Shown here: one piece after another, positions 16,603-25,503 of the stretch
Numbering within the stretch: the first letter of the stretch is position 1
Layout: the number at the start of each line of letters is the position of its first letter
Source: Sphingomonas glacialis
GTDB lineage: Bacteria; Pseudomonadota; Alphaproteobacteria; Sphingomonadales; Sphingomonadaceae
Assembly (NCBI RefSeq): GCF_014653575.1
Contig: NZ_BNAQ01000001.1
Span: 868,001-932,000, forward strand
DNA: 64,000 nucleotides
Direction: 5' to 3'
Position numbers and translations under genes: made by a program
Notes under the pieces: generated by a model
Databases searched by the model: none
What the model was told of the DNA's origin: nothing
What the model saw: only the letters and a program-made list of their open reading frames with translations

Positions 16603-19199
16603 CGGCGCGACCCCAAGGAGCGCAGCGTCAGCGCCCGCGCCAACGCGGCCGGCGAGGCCGTCGACGCGACGCTGACGGTGCGGCTTTCGCCGGGCAGCAG
16701 GTCGAACCCGTCGTCGGACGGCTGCGCGCCCACTGCGCCGAAATCGAGCATCACCGCACGGGCGAGCGCCGTCGCGGTGACGGTCACCTCGCGGCGATGC
16801 CAGGTCGCGCGCAATCCGGGATCGGGATAGGCCATGTCCCTGGGCACCCCGAGCTCGACGATCGCGCGGCTGACCGGGGCATCGCCGACCAGCAATTCGG
16901 CCACCGCATAGCTCGTTTTGGCGTCGGCCCCGGCAAACAGCGCGGCATCGTCGATCCGCGCCGCCTCGGTGGCGGAGAGCGGCGGCAGCGTGACGGCAGC
17001 GCCGTGCTCAGCGAGCAGCCGGCCGGCCATGTCGAACGCCCGGATGCGCCAGCGAGCGGGCGTCGGCGCGGTCGCGTCGGACACGAGGGCAAGCCGGGTC
17101 GCCCCGCCAACATGTTCGGCGACGATCACCTGCGGCGCGAAGAAGCGGCGCGCGGCATAATGGAGCAGCTTCCAGCGGCCGGCATGATCGATGCTCGACC
17201 AGGAAATTGCCGGCCAGACATCGTTGAGCTGCCAGTAGAGCGAGCCCATCGTCACCGGGCGGCACGCGCGGTGATGCAGCGCCGCCAGCGCGATCGCCTC
17301 GGCCTGGTTGACCTGGCTCAAATAGACGAAATCGCCGAGATCCCTGGGCTCGCCGAGCCGGTCGTGGATGTAGAGCCGCAGCCGCGCATTGCCCTCGCCC
17401 GCCAGGAACTTCTGGTGCGCCTTCAGCACCGGACTGTCCGGGGTCAGCGCGCCCGGCCCGGCGAAGTCGCGGATCGTCGCCATGTCAGGCATCGCCTGGA
17501 AGCCATATTCCGACATGAAGCGCGGGCACGCATCGAGATAGCGCTCGACCGGTTTCGAGCCCGACCAGACGTCCCAGAAATGGCGGTCGCCCGAATCATC
17601 GGTATCGACCGGTCCCTCATAGTCAGTCGACGGCGAGCCCGGCCAATAGGGCGTGCCCGGCGATCGCGTCAGCACCGCGTCGCGCAGCACGCGATCGAAC
17701 AACACCGCCATCCCCGCGCCGACGCGCTCCTGCTCGTCGGGCCCGACGGCGCGCTTATAGGCCTTGCGGTCGGACCAATTTTCCCAGCCCGACAGCACTT
17801 CATTGCCGCCCGCCCACAGGACGATCGAGGGGTGATTGGCGAGCCGTTCGACCTGCTGTTCCGCCTCGATGCGGACATTGGCGCGAAACGCAGCGTCGGG
17901 CGGCGTGACCGCCCCGCCGAACATGAAGTCCTGCCACACCATCAGCCCGAGCTCGTCGGCCATGTCGTAAAAGGCGTCGTCGAGATAATAGCCACCGCCC
18001 CAGACGCGCAGCATGTTCATGTTGGCGTCGCGTGCGGCGAGCAGCAGCGGGCGCATCGTTTCCGTGGTGGTCCGCTTCGGCAAGCTGTCGAACGGGATCA
18101 GGTTGGCACCCTTGGCGAAGATCGGCGTGCCGTTGACGCGGAAGCCCATCGCGCCGCCATCGCGGATCAGCTGGACCGTGCGCAGGCCGATCCGCCGTTC
18201 GGCCGTGTCGGTCGCAGCGCCATCCTGCTCGAGCGTCGCCGCCACCCGGTAGAGCGGCTGCTTGCCGTAGCCGACCGGCTGCCAGCGCTGCGGCTGCGCG
18301 ACGGTGAGCGGCAACGTCACCGCATTGTCCCCCGCCGCCAGCGTGACGCGCTGCGTCACCGTCTGATGCGAACCGTCGGGCGCGGTCAGCACCACGCGCA
18401 GCGTCGCCACTCCGGCACGATCCGCCTGCACCGTCGCGCGCGCCGACAACCGCGCCTCGGCATCGTTCAGCGCATCCTGGTCGACGCGCAGCGTGTCGAT
18501 CCGCGCGCTGTCCCACGCCTCGAGCCGAACCGGGCGCCACGGCCCGATCGCGATGATCCGCGGACCCCAGTCCCACCCGTACTGGTATTTCGGCTTGCGG
18601 ATATAAGGCGACGTCTGGCGCCCGCCGGGATCATCGCCGAACGCCGAGTCATACTCGCCCGGCAGCGACCGCTTCGCCGCCAGCACGACTGGCGCGAGCA
18701 CGCGGATCGGCGCGGCGATGGTGATCAGGATCGTGTTCGCGCCGGGCTTAAGGTAGCGCTTGGCGTCGATCCGCCAGCGACGATGCGCATTGTCGGCGCT
18801 GAGCACGGCCTGCCCATTGATCGTCACGGTCGCGAAGGTGTCGAGCCCGTCGAACACCAGATCGAGATGATCGCGCGCCAGCAGCGCCGGCGTCGCGACG
18901 AGGGTATGGCGATACTGCCAGTCGGTCTGCCCGACCCATTGGATCGCGGCTTCATTCGTCGCGAGGAACGGATCGGGCACGCGGTGCTGCGCGATCAGAT
19001 CCTGCTGGATGCTGCCGGGCACCTGCACCGCAAACCAACGCGCCTCGCGCCGGTGCGCGGCGACCGCGTCGGTATCGCCGGGGGCGATCCGTGCCTGCCA
19101 TCCGCTGTCGAGCGTGATCGCCTGCCGCGGTGCCGCGCCGACGAAGCTCGCGCTCGACAGCAACGCCGCCAGCGCAACCCCGCGGAGGACCGCGCGCAT
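16599..19199 (-). CDS. GH2 beta-mannosidase, secreted
   Basis: An 866-residue GH2 enzyme of the beta-mannosidase branch, expected to release the single beta-1,4-mannose of the N-glycan core. A Sec signal peptide covers residues 1-22 (LRGVALAALLSSASFVGAA). The sugar-binding domain contains NEAAIQWVGQTDWQYRHTL and YGWDWGPRI, both characteristic of beta-mannosidases. The acid/base is E467 in LWAGGNEVLSGW and the nucleophile E564 in RFMSEYGFQAMPD. The start overlaps the GH20 stop by ATGA (19199-19202), and the stop overlaps the GH3 start. A longer open frame upstream lies within GH20 and has no meaning. In this pathway it acts after the alpha-mannosidases, leaving chitobiose or GlcNAc. Confidence 0.93.
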   Translation of the reverse strand: MRAVLRGVALAALLSSASFVGAAPRQAITLDSGWQARIAPGDTDAVAAHRREARWFAVQVPGSIQQDLIAQHRVPDPFLATNEAAIQWVGQTDWQYRHTLVATPALLARDHLDLVFDGLDTFATVTINGQAVLSADNAHRRWRIDAKRYLKPGANTILITIAAPIRVLAPVVLAAKRSLPGEYDSAFGDDPGGRQTSPYIRKPKYQYGWDWGPRIIAIGPWRPVRLEAWDSARIDTLRVDQDALNDAEARLSARATVQADRAGVATLRVVLTAPDGSHQTVTQRVTLAAGDNAVTLPLTVAQPQRWQPVGYGKQPLYRVAATLEQDGAATDTAERRIGLRTVQLIRDGGAMGFRVNGTPIFAKGANLIPFDSLPKRTTTETMRPLLLAARDANMNMLRVWGGGYYLDDAFYDMADELGLMVWQDFMFGGAVTPPDAAFRANVRIEAEQQVERLANHPSIVLWAGGNEVLSGWENWSDRKAYKRAVGPDEQERVGAGMAVLFDRVLRDAVLTRSPGTPYWPGSPSTDYEGPVDTDDSGDRHFWDVWSGSKPVERYLDACPRFMSEYGFQAMPDMATIRDFAGPGALTPDSPVLKAHQKFLAGEGNARLRLYIHDRLGEPRDLGDFVYLSQVNQAEAIALAALHHRACRPVTMGSLYWQLNDVWPAISWSSIDHAGRWKLLHYAARRFFAPQVIVAEHVGGATRLALVSDATAPTPARWRIRAFDMAGRLLAEHGAAVTLPPLSATEAARIDDAALFAGADAKTSYAVAELLVGDAPVSRAIVELGVPRDMAYPDPGLRATWHRREVTVTATALARAVMLDFGAVGAQPSDDGFDLLPGESRTVSVASTASPAALARALTLRSLGSRR

Positions 19200-21559
19200 C
19201 AGCGGGCTTCCTTCAGCTGGACGTCGGCCACCGCATAATAGGGTTCGGCGACCGGCGAGGTGAACTGGAAGCACAGGTCGCGATCCCCCGCCATCGCAGG
19301 CAGCGCGCCCGAGAAGGTCAGCAGCGTCGGCGCGGTCGCCGGATAGGGCAAGGGGAAGCTCGCCGCCACCACCGGTGCGGGCGCATCCTTGTCGGGCGGC
19401 CCCTTGCGCCCGGCCTGGCAGCCGGCGAGCACGACGAGCTCGCCATGCGCGGTCACGTTGTAATGCTCGCGCACTGCCGAAGCTTCGTGCGCCAGCCCGT
19501 AATGCCGCGCGAGCCGCGCGACTTGCACCGTAAAGCCCTTCGCCACGTCGAGCGGGGCGGCGGGATAGGCGCTGCACGTGTCGAACAGGTTGATGTTGAA
19601 CACCGGCGCATTGCCCTGCGCCTCCGACGTCAACGGCACGCGCAAGCCGAGCGCGCCGCGCGGGCACGCCACCAGATCGGACGCCGCGCGATGGAGCAGC
19701 GCCGCACGGTCGGTCGCGAACGCCCGCGCGCCGGCGATCGCGACGCCGTCGTCGCCGAACGCCGCCGCGCGGATCGTCGCGCCGGACGCGAGCGCCAGCG
19801 GTGCGGCATAGGCGGGCGACCGGGCGCCCGGCGCGCTGCCGTCGAGCGTGTAGCGGATCGTGCCGGCGGGCACCTGCGTCGCCAGCGCGACGTTCAGCTT
19901 GCCGCTCCGCAGCGCATCGCCGCGCGTCCCCTGCACGCGATAGGTCACGGCAAAGGCGCTGTCGGCGACCTCGATCCCGCCCTGCCGCCAGCGCAGCACC
20001 TGCGGCCGCAGCCGCGCGACGAAGCCGGGAAAATCGCGCGGCGCGGTCGACCAGGTCGTCTCGGCGAGCGCGGCGGCGCGCGGGAAGACGGCGTGCTGCA
20101 CCTGATACGGCGTGACGAGATATTCGCTCCACGCATTGCCCTGCGCGCCGAGCACGTGCTTGGCCTTGGCGGCATCGATCCCGGCGGGCATCGGCTCATA
20201 GGCGTAGACATCGGCGAGCGTCTGGATCGACAGGCGCCCGGGCGGCTCGTCGGCCTGATCGCTTTGCAGGCTGTCGAAATACAGCGTCGGCGCGGGCGTC
20301 AGCACCACGTCATGCCCCTGGTTGGCGGCATCGACCGCGCCCTTCTCGCCGCGCCACGACATCACCGAGGCGGACGGCGGCAGGCCGCCTTCGAGGATCT
20401 CGTCCCAGCCGATCAGCCGCCGCCCCTTGCTCGCGAGATAGCGACCGAACGTGTCGATCATCCAGCTCTGCAGCGCATTCTCGTCCTTGAGACCGAGCGT
20501 CTTCATTTGCGCCTGGACGCGCGGCGAGCGCTGCCACTGATCCTTGACCGCTTCGTCGCCACCGAGATGGACGAAGCTGCCGGGGAAGACGGCGATCAGT
20601 TCGTCGAGCACATTCTCGACAAAGGCCACGCCCTTGGGGCCGGGATCGAACAGATACGGATTGACGCCCCAATCGTGGCTCACCACCGGCCGGTCGCCGA
20701 GCACGCCCATTTCGGGATAGGCGGCGACCAAAGCCTGCGCATGGCCCGGCAAGTCGATCTCGGGAACGATCGTGATGCTGCGATCGGCGGCGTAGCGCAC
20801 CAGCGCGCGCAGTTCGTCCTGGGTGTAGAAACCGCCGACGCGCGTCGTCGGCGCCGGGCCGCCGGTGCTGGGCCCCTTCCGCCACGCGCCAATCTCGGTC
20901 AGCTTGGGATAGCGCTTGACCTCGAAGCGCCAACCCTGGTCGTCGGTGAGATGCAAATGGAGCGTGTTGAGCTTCACCGCCGCCATCTGGTCGACGATCC
21001 GGTAGAGCGACGGCAGCGGCTGAAAATGTCGCGCGGGATCGATCATCAACCCGCGCCAGGCAAAGCGCGGCGCATCGCGAATGTCGAGCAGCGGCACCGC
21101 GACCGCACCGCCGCGCGCGCCATCGGGGCTGAGCAATTGCGCCAGCGTCATCGCGCCATAGACCAGCCCGGCATGCGTCGCCGCGGCAATGCGGATGCCG
21201 TGCGCATCAACCGTGAGCCGATAACCCTCCGCGCCGACCACCGCCGGATCGCGCTCGAAGCGGATCGGCGCGGCGTCGCGCGTCAGGCGCAGCGCGAGGC
21301 CGCGTGTGCCGGCGACCTGCGCGACCAGCAATTGCGCCGCGCCTTCGGCATCCGCGTCGCCCGCCGGAACACTGATCCCCGCCCCAGCAGCCACGATGAA
21401 ACTGCCAGCGCCGCGAACGATGCTGGCGGGCATGGGAAGCAGCGGCAACGTCGCTTGCTGGGCGGCGAGCAGCGCCGGGGTGACGGCTGCCGCCGCGGCG
21501 GCGAGACGAGCGATCCGTCGCATGGCGCGCTGGCTCTTGCTGCGCGTCCCGTTCGTCAT
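19199..21559 (-). CDS. GH20 beta-N-acetylhexosaminidase, secreted
   Basis: A 786-residue GH20 enzyme that releases terminal beta-GlcNAc (or GalNAc) by substrate-assisted catalysis. An N-terminal signal is visible at about residues 13-34 (RRIARLAAAAAAVTPALLAA). The GH20b-like domain leads into the barrel: FAWRGLMIDPARHF, LHLHLTDDQGWRFE, then the catalytic pair D335-E336 in HLGGDEAVKDQ. A C-terminal part contains a chitobiase-like domain (TIRYTLDGSAPGARSPAY) and a further module possibly related to galactose-binding domains. It is the first gene of the minus-strand glycosidase operon. The ATG at 21559 is chosen; a second in-frame ATG 12 codons later would begin directly at the signal peptide. 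It is divergent from the GntR gene across about 200 bases. Confidence 0.92.
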   Translation of the reverse strand: MTNGTRSKSQRAMRRIARLAAAAAAVTPALLAAQQATLPLLPMPASIVRGAGSFIVAAGAGISVPAGDADAEGAAQLLVAQVAGTRGLALRLTRDAAPIRFERDPAVVGAEGYRLTVDAHGIRIAAATHAGLVYGAMTLAQLLSPDGARGGAVAVPLLDIRDAPRFAWRGLMIDPARHFQPLPSLYRIVDQMAAVKLNTLHLHLTDDQGWRFEVKRYPKLTEIGAWRKGPSTGGPAPTTRVGGFYTQDELRALVRYAADRSITIVPEIDLPGHAQALVAAYPEMGVLGDRPVVSHDWGVNPYLFDPGPKGVAFVENVLDELIAVFPGSFVHLGGDEAVKDQWQRSPRVQAQMKTLGLKDENALQSWMIDTFGRYLASKGRRLIGWDEILEGGLPPSASVMSWRGEKGAVDAANQGHDVVLTPAPTLYFDSLQSDQADEPPGRLSIQTLADVYAYEPMPAGIDAAKAKHVLGAQGNAWSEYLVTPYQVQHAVFPRAAALAETTWSTAPRDFPGFVARLRPQVLRWRQGGIEVADSAFAVTYRVQGTRGDALRSGKLNVALATQVPAGTIRYTLDGSAPGARSPAYAAPLALASGATIRAAAFGDDGVAIAGARAFATDRAALLHRAASDLVACPRGALGLRVPLTSEAQGNAPVFNINLFDTCSAYPAAPLDVAKGFTVQVARLARHYGLAHEASAVREHYNVTAHGELVVLAGCQAGRKGPPDKDAPAPVVAASFPLPYPATAPTLLTFSGALPAMAGDRDLCFQFTSPVAEPYYAVADVQLKEAR

Positions 21560-21608
21560 CGACCGTCCCCCATTGCGACGCGACAGCGCGTGCTCTTGCG
21601 ATGAAGTG

Positions 21609-21622
21609 TAACCAATATAAGT
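21609..21622. promoter_or_regulatory. Candidate operator (CCAATATAA word) between GH20 and gntR
   Basis: The sequence TAACCAATATAAGT lies 50 bases upstream of the GH20 start. On the minus strand it reads ACTTATATTGGTTA and shares TATATTGGT with the site in front of nagB-II. The AT-rich stretch stands out against the GC-rich surroundings. It is probably part of the promoter or operator of the glycosidase operon and a candidate target of the adjacent GntR protein. Confidence 0.45.
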
Positions 21623-21697
21623 CCACTTGCAAGCGCGACAAAGCAGCCGAAGTGGCTCCTTTTGCGCAATCGCAGCATTGCACGCGCCCTGAGCAAG

Positions 21698-21707
21698 AAT
21701 ACCAATC
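21698..21707. promoter_or_regulatory. Candidate operator (AATACCAATC) upstream of gntR
   Basis: AATACCAATC, or GATTGGTATT on the other strand, shares the 8-base word ATTGGTAT with the nagB-II upstream site at 31960-31967. It lies 57 bases before the preferred gntR start and about 90 bases from the first candidate site, so it could serve autoregulation of the regulator or joint control of both divergent units. Confidence 0.45.
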
Positions 21708-21763
21708 TGGATTCCGACCAAACCCGATTGCTCACCAGCCATCGACGCATTAGGCTCGCCGCC

Positions 21764-22561
21764 ATGTCTGCGTCGCGGCCCGCGACGCAGGCGGGGGCCG
21801 GTACGGGGCAAGAGGGACGGACTTTGGAATTTTCGCAACAGATCGGCCATTTCCGCAAGGGCAACCCGGCGCCGCTCTACATCCAGCTGCAGCACCTTAT
21901 CCGTGAAGCGATCGGCCAGGATCTGCTCGCGCAAGGCGACGCGATCCCCGCCGAGCGCGACCTTGCGACCGAATATGCCATTTCGCGCATCACCGTACGC
22001 AAGGCGATCGGCGGGTTGGTCGAAGAGGGTCTGCTCACGCGCCGACGTGGTGCGGGCACCTTCGTCACCGGCCGCGTCGAGAAGAACTTTTCGAAACTGT
22101 CGTCTTTCTCCGAGGATATGGCAGCGCGCGGCAAGACCGCCTCGACCCATTGGATCAGCCGCGCCGCCGGTACCGTCGATCCCGAGGAAGCGATGTCGCT
22201 CGGGCTCTCGCCCGGCACGCCGGTCTATCGTTTCCACCGCATCCGGCTTGCCGACGATCAGCCGATGGCGCTCGAATTCTCGACCATCGCCGGCTATTGC
22301 CTGCCCAATCTCGGCGCGGTCGAGGACTCGCTCTACACCGCGCTGGAAAAGGCCGGCAGCCGCCCGGTGCGCGCGCTGCAGCGCTTGCGCGCCGTCCCGT
22401 TCGGCACGGAGCATGCGCGGATGCTTGGCGTCGACCCAGGGCAACCCGGGCTTCTGATCGAGCGCCGCGGGTTCCTCAAGGACGGCCGCGCCGCCGAATT
22501 CACCCGCTCTTACTATCGCGGCGACGCCTATGATTTCGTCGCCGAACTGTCCGACCTTTAG
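21764..22561 (+). CDS. GntR-family (HutC/UTRA) transcriptional regulator of the glycan locus
   Basis: A 265-residue regulator. The N-terminal winged helix-turn-helix is visible as PLYIQLQHLIREAI, then AERDLATEYAISRITVRKAI and GLLTRRRGAGTFV. The C-terminal half is a UTRA effector domain (VYRFHRIRLADDQPMALE, RAAEFTRSYYRGDAYDF), the HutC-type ligand module found in NagR, DasR and NagQ regulators, which often sense GlcNAc-6-phosphate or glucosamine-6-phosphate. Its position between the glycosidase operon and the beta-galactosidase gene makes it the obvious local regulator. The start is uncertain: ATG 21764 is used, but a TTG further in (LEFSQQ), behind a GAGGG, would lose about 20 poorly conserved residues. 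Beta-galactosidase follows 40 bases downstream on the same strand. Confidence 0.9.
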   Translation: MSASRPATQAGAGTGQEGRTLEFSQQIGHFRKGNPAPLYIQLQHLIREAIGQDLLAQGDAIPAERDLATEYAISRITVRKAIGGLVEEGLLTRRRGAGTFVTGRVEKNFSKLSSFSEDMAARGKTASTHWISRAAGTVDPEEAMSLGLSPGTPVYRFHRIRLADDQPMALEFSTIAGYCLPNLGAVEDSLYTALEKAGSRPVRALQRLRAVPFGTEHARMLGVDPGQPGLLIERRGFLKDGRAAEFTRSYYRGDAYDFVAELSDL

Positions 22562-22601
22562 CCGGGTTCGCGAGCCGAATTTCCCTCCCCGGAGTATTGC
22601 C

Positions 22602-25502
22602 ATGAACCGTCGCCAGCTTCTGCTCGCCAGCGCGGGCCTGAGTGCCTTGCGCGCCGTTCCCGGCGTGGCAGCTGCCGCCGTGCCGAAACAGACCGACGGT
22701 TTCCCGATGCCGCAACCCGAAACGCAGCTGCCACCCCGGCTGCCGCAACAGGATCCGGCGCGCATGCTGCTCGACCTCGGTTGGCGGTTCCACGGAGGCG
22801 ACATTCCCGCGCCGGCGCCCGCCAGCCATAACGACACCTATCTCTCGGCGATGGCGGGCAACGCGATCGGCGCGGCGGCGGTGCTGTATGACGATAGCGA
22901 TTGGGCCGCGGTGCGCTTGCCGCATGATTGGGCGGCAGCGCAGCCATACGTGCACAGCGCGAACGTCTCGCAAGGCTATCGCCCTCGCGGGATTGGCTGG
23001 TATCGCCGCACGCTGCTGCTCGACCCCGCGGATCGCGGCAAGACGATCGAGCTGCAGTTCGACGGAATCGCGACAAATGCCACGATCTGGGTCAATGGCA
23101 GCGTCGTCGCGCATAGCTGGTCAGGCTATGCCAGCATCCATGCCGACATCACGCCGTTCGCGACCTATGGCGACGAGCCCAATGTCATCGCGATCCGCGT
23201 CGATGCGAGCGCGTGGGAAGGCTGGTGGTATGAAGGCGCCGGGCTCTATCGCCACGCCTGGCTGGTGCGCCGCGCGCCGGTCGCGATCGTCAGCGACGGT
23301 GTGCATTGCGATCCGCGCCGCGATGCCGCAGGGCGCTGGCACGTTCCCGTCGTGGCGACGCTCGGCAATATCGAGCGCGCAGCCGCGGCGGTAACGATCG
23401 AGGCCGCGCTGCTCGACCCCGATGGCCGCGAAGTGACGCACGCAAGCGTCGCCGTGAGCGTGCCGGTGCTCGACCAGGTCGATGCAGCGCTGACGCTCGA
23501 CGTCGGCGATCCAAAACTGTGGTCGGTCGAGACGCCGACGCTGTACACCGTCCGCGTACGCGTGCTGCGCGAGGGCACCGTGGTCGATCTGCGGCAAATC
23601 CCGATCGGCTTCCGCACGATTCGTTTCGATGCCGCGCAGGGCTTTTTCCTCAATGATCGCGCGGTGAAGATCAAAGGCGTGTGCATCCATCAGGATCACG
23701 CTGGCGTCGGCACCGCCATGCCCGATGCCCTGCTCTACTGGCGGCTGCAACGGCTGAAGGCGATGGGCTGCAATGCGGTGCGCATGTCGTCCAATGCGCC
23801 GACCGCCGAACTGCTCGACTATTGCGACCGGATCGGGATGCTCGTGATGAACGAGAACCGCCACTTCAACTCGTCACCCGATTACAAGGCGCAGCTCGAA
23901 TGGCTCGTCCGGCGCGATCGCAACCACCCCAGCATCATCATCTGGACGCTGTGGAACGAGGAACCGCTCAAATCGACACCGCAGGGCGTCGAAATGACGC
24001 GGCGGATGGTTGCGACGCTCAAACGGCTCGACTCTGCGCGGCCGGTGACGGTCGCAATGAACGGCGCGTTCAACGATCCGGTCAACACCTCGACCGAAGT
24101 CGATGTCACCGGGTTCAATTATTATCAGGACCAATATGACGTCTACCATCGGCTGGTCCCGACCAAGCCGATCATCAGCACCGAAGACACCAGCGCCTAT
24201 CAGACGCGCGGCGCGTTCGAGAGCGACCCGAAGGCGCATGTCGCGACGTCCTATGACCGCGAGGCGGCAGGCTGGGGCGCACCGCATGGGCCGAGCTGGA
24301 AGATGATCGCCGATCGCCCGTTCGTCGCGGGCGGGTTCGTCTGGACCGGCTTCGATTATCATGGCGAACCGACGCCCTATGACTGGCCTACCACGTCGAG
24401 CGTGTTCGGCATCCTCGATTTGTGCGGCTTCCCCAAGACCGCCTTCGGCTTGCGCAGCGCGCAATGGATCGACGATGCGCCCGTCGTCAGCCTCGCCCCG
24501 CATTGGACCTGGCCGGGGCGTGAGGGGCAGAGCATCGATGTCGTGGTGATGAGCAATGCCGAACGGGTGACGCTCAGCCTCAACGGGCGCGATCTCGGCA
24601 CGCAGCCGGTCGACCGCTTCCTCGGCAATAGCTGGAAAATGCCCTATGCCCCCGGCCGGATCGACGTCGTCGCGCGGCGCAGCGGGCGGATCGTCGCACG
24701 GGCTGCGCACGAGACCGCCGGGCCGCCGGTGGCATTGCGCCTGACGCCTGCGCGCAACGTGATGGCAGGCGATGGCGAGGATGTGCAGCCGATTACGGTC
24801 GATGCGATCGACGCGCACGGGCGCCATGTGCCGACCACCAATCTGCCGGTCGATTTCACGGTGCAGGGTGCAGCGATCATCGGGCTCGGCAATGGCGACC
24901 CCAACTGCCACGAGCCCGAGCAGTCCGCCGCGCATGCCGGCGCACGGTCGCTGTTCAACGGCTTGGCGCAGCTGATCGTCCGCGCCGATGTCGGGCGCGG
25001 ACGGGTGCTGATCGAGGCGCGCGCCGGCGGCCTGAAGCCCGCGCGGCTGTCGATCGACCGCTTGGCCATCGCGCCGCCGCCGCAAGTTGCGGTGACGGTA
25101 AGCGCGCAGCGGATTGCGCAGTGGCGGCGCTCGATGCGCTTCGCCGAGCGCCCCTCGCCCGATCTGGCGCCGGCCGATGGCGACAATAACAGCTGGGCAT
25201 TCGTCCGCGCCGGAACGCCATCCCCGCCTGACGCGGCCGGCGGCTGGCAGCTCTATCGCGCGTCCGTCGAGCCATGGCGCGCGGTGGCGGCTGGCGGCGG
25301 CACGCTGCGCTTCGCGTCGGTCGCGGGGCGCGCCGAGCTGTGGATCGACGGGCAGCGCGTCGCCGACAAGGGCCCGGGAACCGCTGCGCTAACGGGCCGG
25401 ATGCCCGCTGGCGCGGGGCGTCGCCGCATCGTGCTGCTGGTTCAGGCCGAACGCGACACCGCGTCGGGGCTGCTCGGCCCGGTGACGCTGGCCGCCGACT
25501 AG
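22602..25502 (+). CDS. GH2 beta-galactosidase-like enzyme, Tat-type leader
   Basis: A 966-residue GH2 enzyme. The leader has a twin-arginine pattern (NRRQLLLASAGLSALRA, residues 2-18). The jelly-roll domain shows WAAVRLPHDW and YRPRGIGWYRRTL; the barrel carries NRHFNSSPDY, the acid/base E453 in TLWNEEPLKS and the nucleophile E528 in PIISTEDTSAY. Downstream, a DUF4982/Big-type region (residues about 660-830) and a C-terminal beta-sandwich are typical of large bacterial beta-galactosidases. Beta-glucuronidase activity cannot be excluded from motifs alone. In this locus it would remove terminal galactose from complex-type N-glycan antennae before GH20 acts. GGAG lies 7 bases before the chosen ATG. 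It is convergent with nagE, with only one base between the stops. Confidence 0.88.
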   Translation: MNRRQLLLASAGLSALRAVPGVAAAAVPKQTDGFPMPQPETQLPPRLPQQDPARMLLDLGWRFHGGDIPAPAPASHNDTYLSAMAGNAIGAAAVLYDDSDWAAVRLPHDWAAAQPYVHSANVSQGYRPRGIGWYRRTLLLDPADRGKTIELQFDGIATNATIWVNGSVVAHSWSGYASIHADITPFATYGDEPNVIAIRVDASAWEGWWYEGAGLYRHAWLVRRAPVAIVSDGVHCDPRRDAAGRWHVPVVATLGNIERAAAAVTIEAALLDPDGREVTHASVAVSVPVLDQVDAALTLDVGDPKLWSVETPTLYTVRVRVLREGTVVDLRQIPIGFRTIRFDAAQGFFLNDRAVKIKGVCIHQDHAGVGTAMPDALLYWRLQRLKAMGCNAVRMSSNAPTAELLDYCDRIGMLVMNENRHFNSSPDYKAQLEWLVRRDRNHPSIIIWTLWNEEPLKSTPQGVEMTRRMVATLKRLDSARPVTVAMNGAFNDPVNTSTEVDVTGFNYYQDQYDVYHRLVPTKPIISTEDTSAYQTRGAFESDPKAHVATSYDREAAGWGAPHGPSWKMIADRPFVAGGFVWTGFDYHGEPTPYDWPTTSSVFGILDLCGFPKTAFGLRSAQWIDDAPVVSLAPHWTWPGREGQSIDVVVMSNAERVTLSLNGRDLGTQPVDRFLGNSWKMPYAPGRIDVVARRSGRIVARAAHETAGPPVALRLTPARNVMAGDGEDVQPITVDAIDAHGRHVPTTNLPVDFTVQGAAIIGLGNGDPNCHEPEQSAAHAGARSLFNGLAQLIVRADVGRGRVLIEARAGGLKPARLSIDRLAIAPPPQVAVTVSAQRIAQWRRSMRFAERPSPDLAPADGDNNSWAFVRAGTPSPPDAAGGWQLYRASVEPWRAVAAGGGTLRFASVAGRAELWIDGQRVADKGPGTAALTGRMPAGAGRRRIVLLVQAERDTASGLLGPVTLAAD

Positions 25503-25503
25503 G

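Noticed and set aside
19199-22837. A 1212-codon version of the GH20 gene
   Set aside because: The extension runs antisense through gntR and the start of the beta-galactosidase gene; the signal peptide places the start near 21559.
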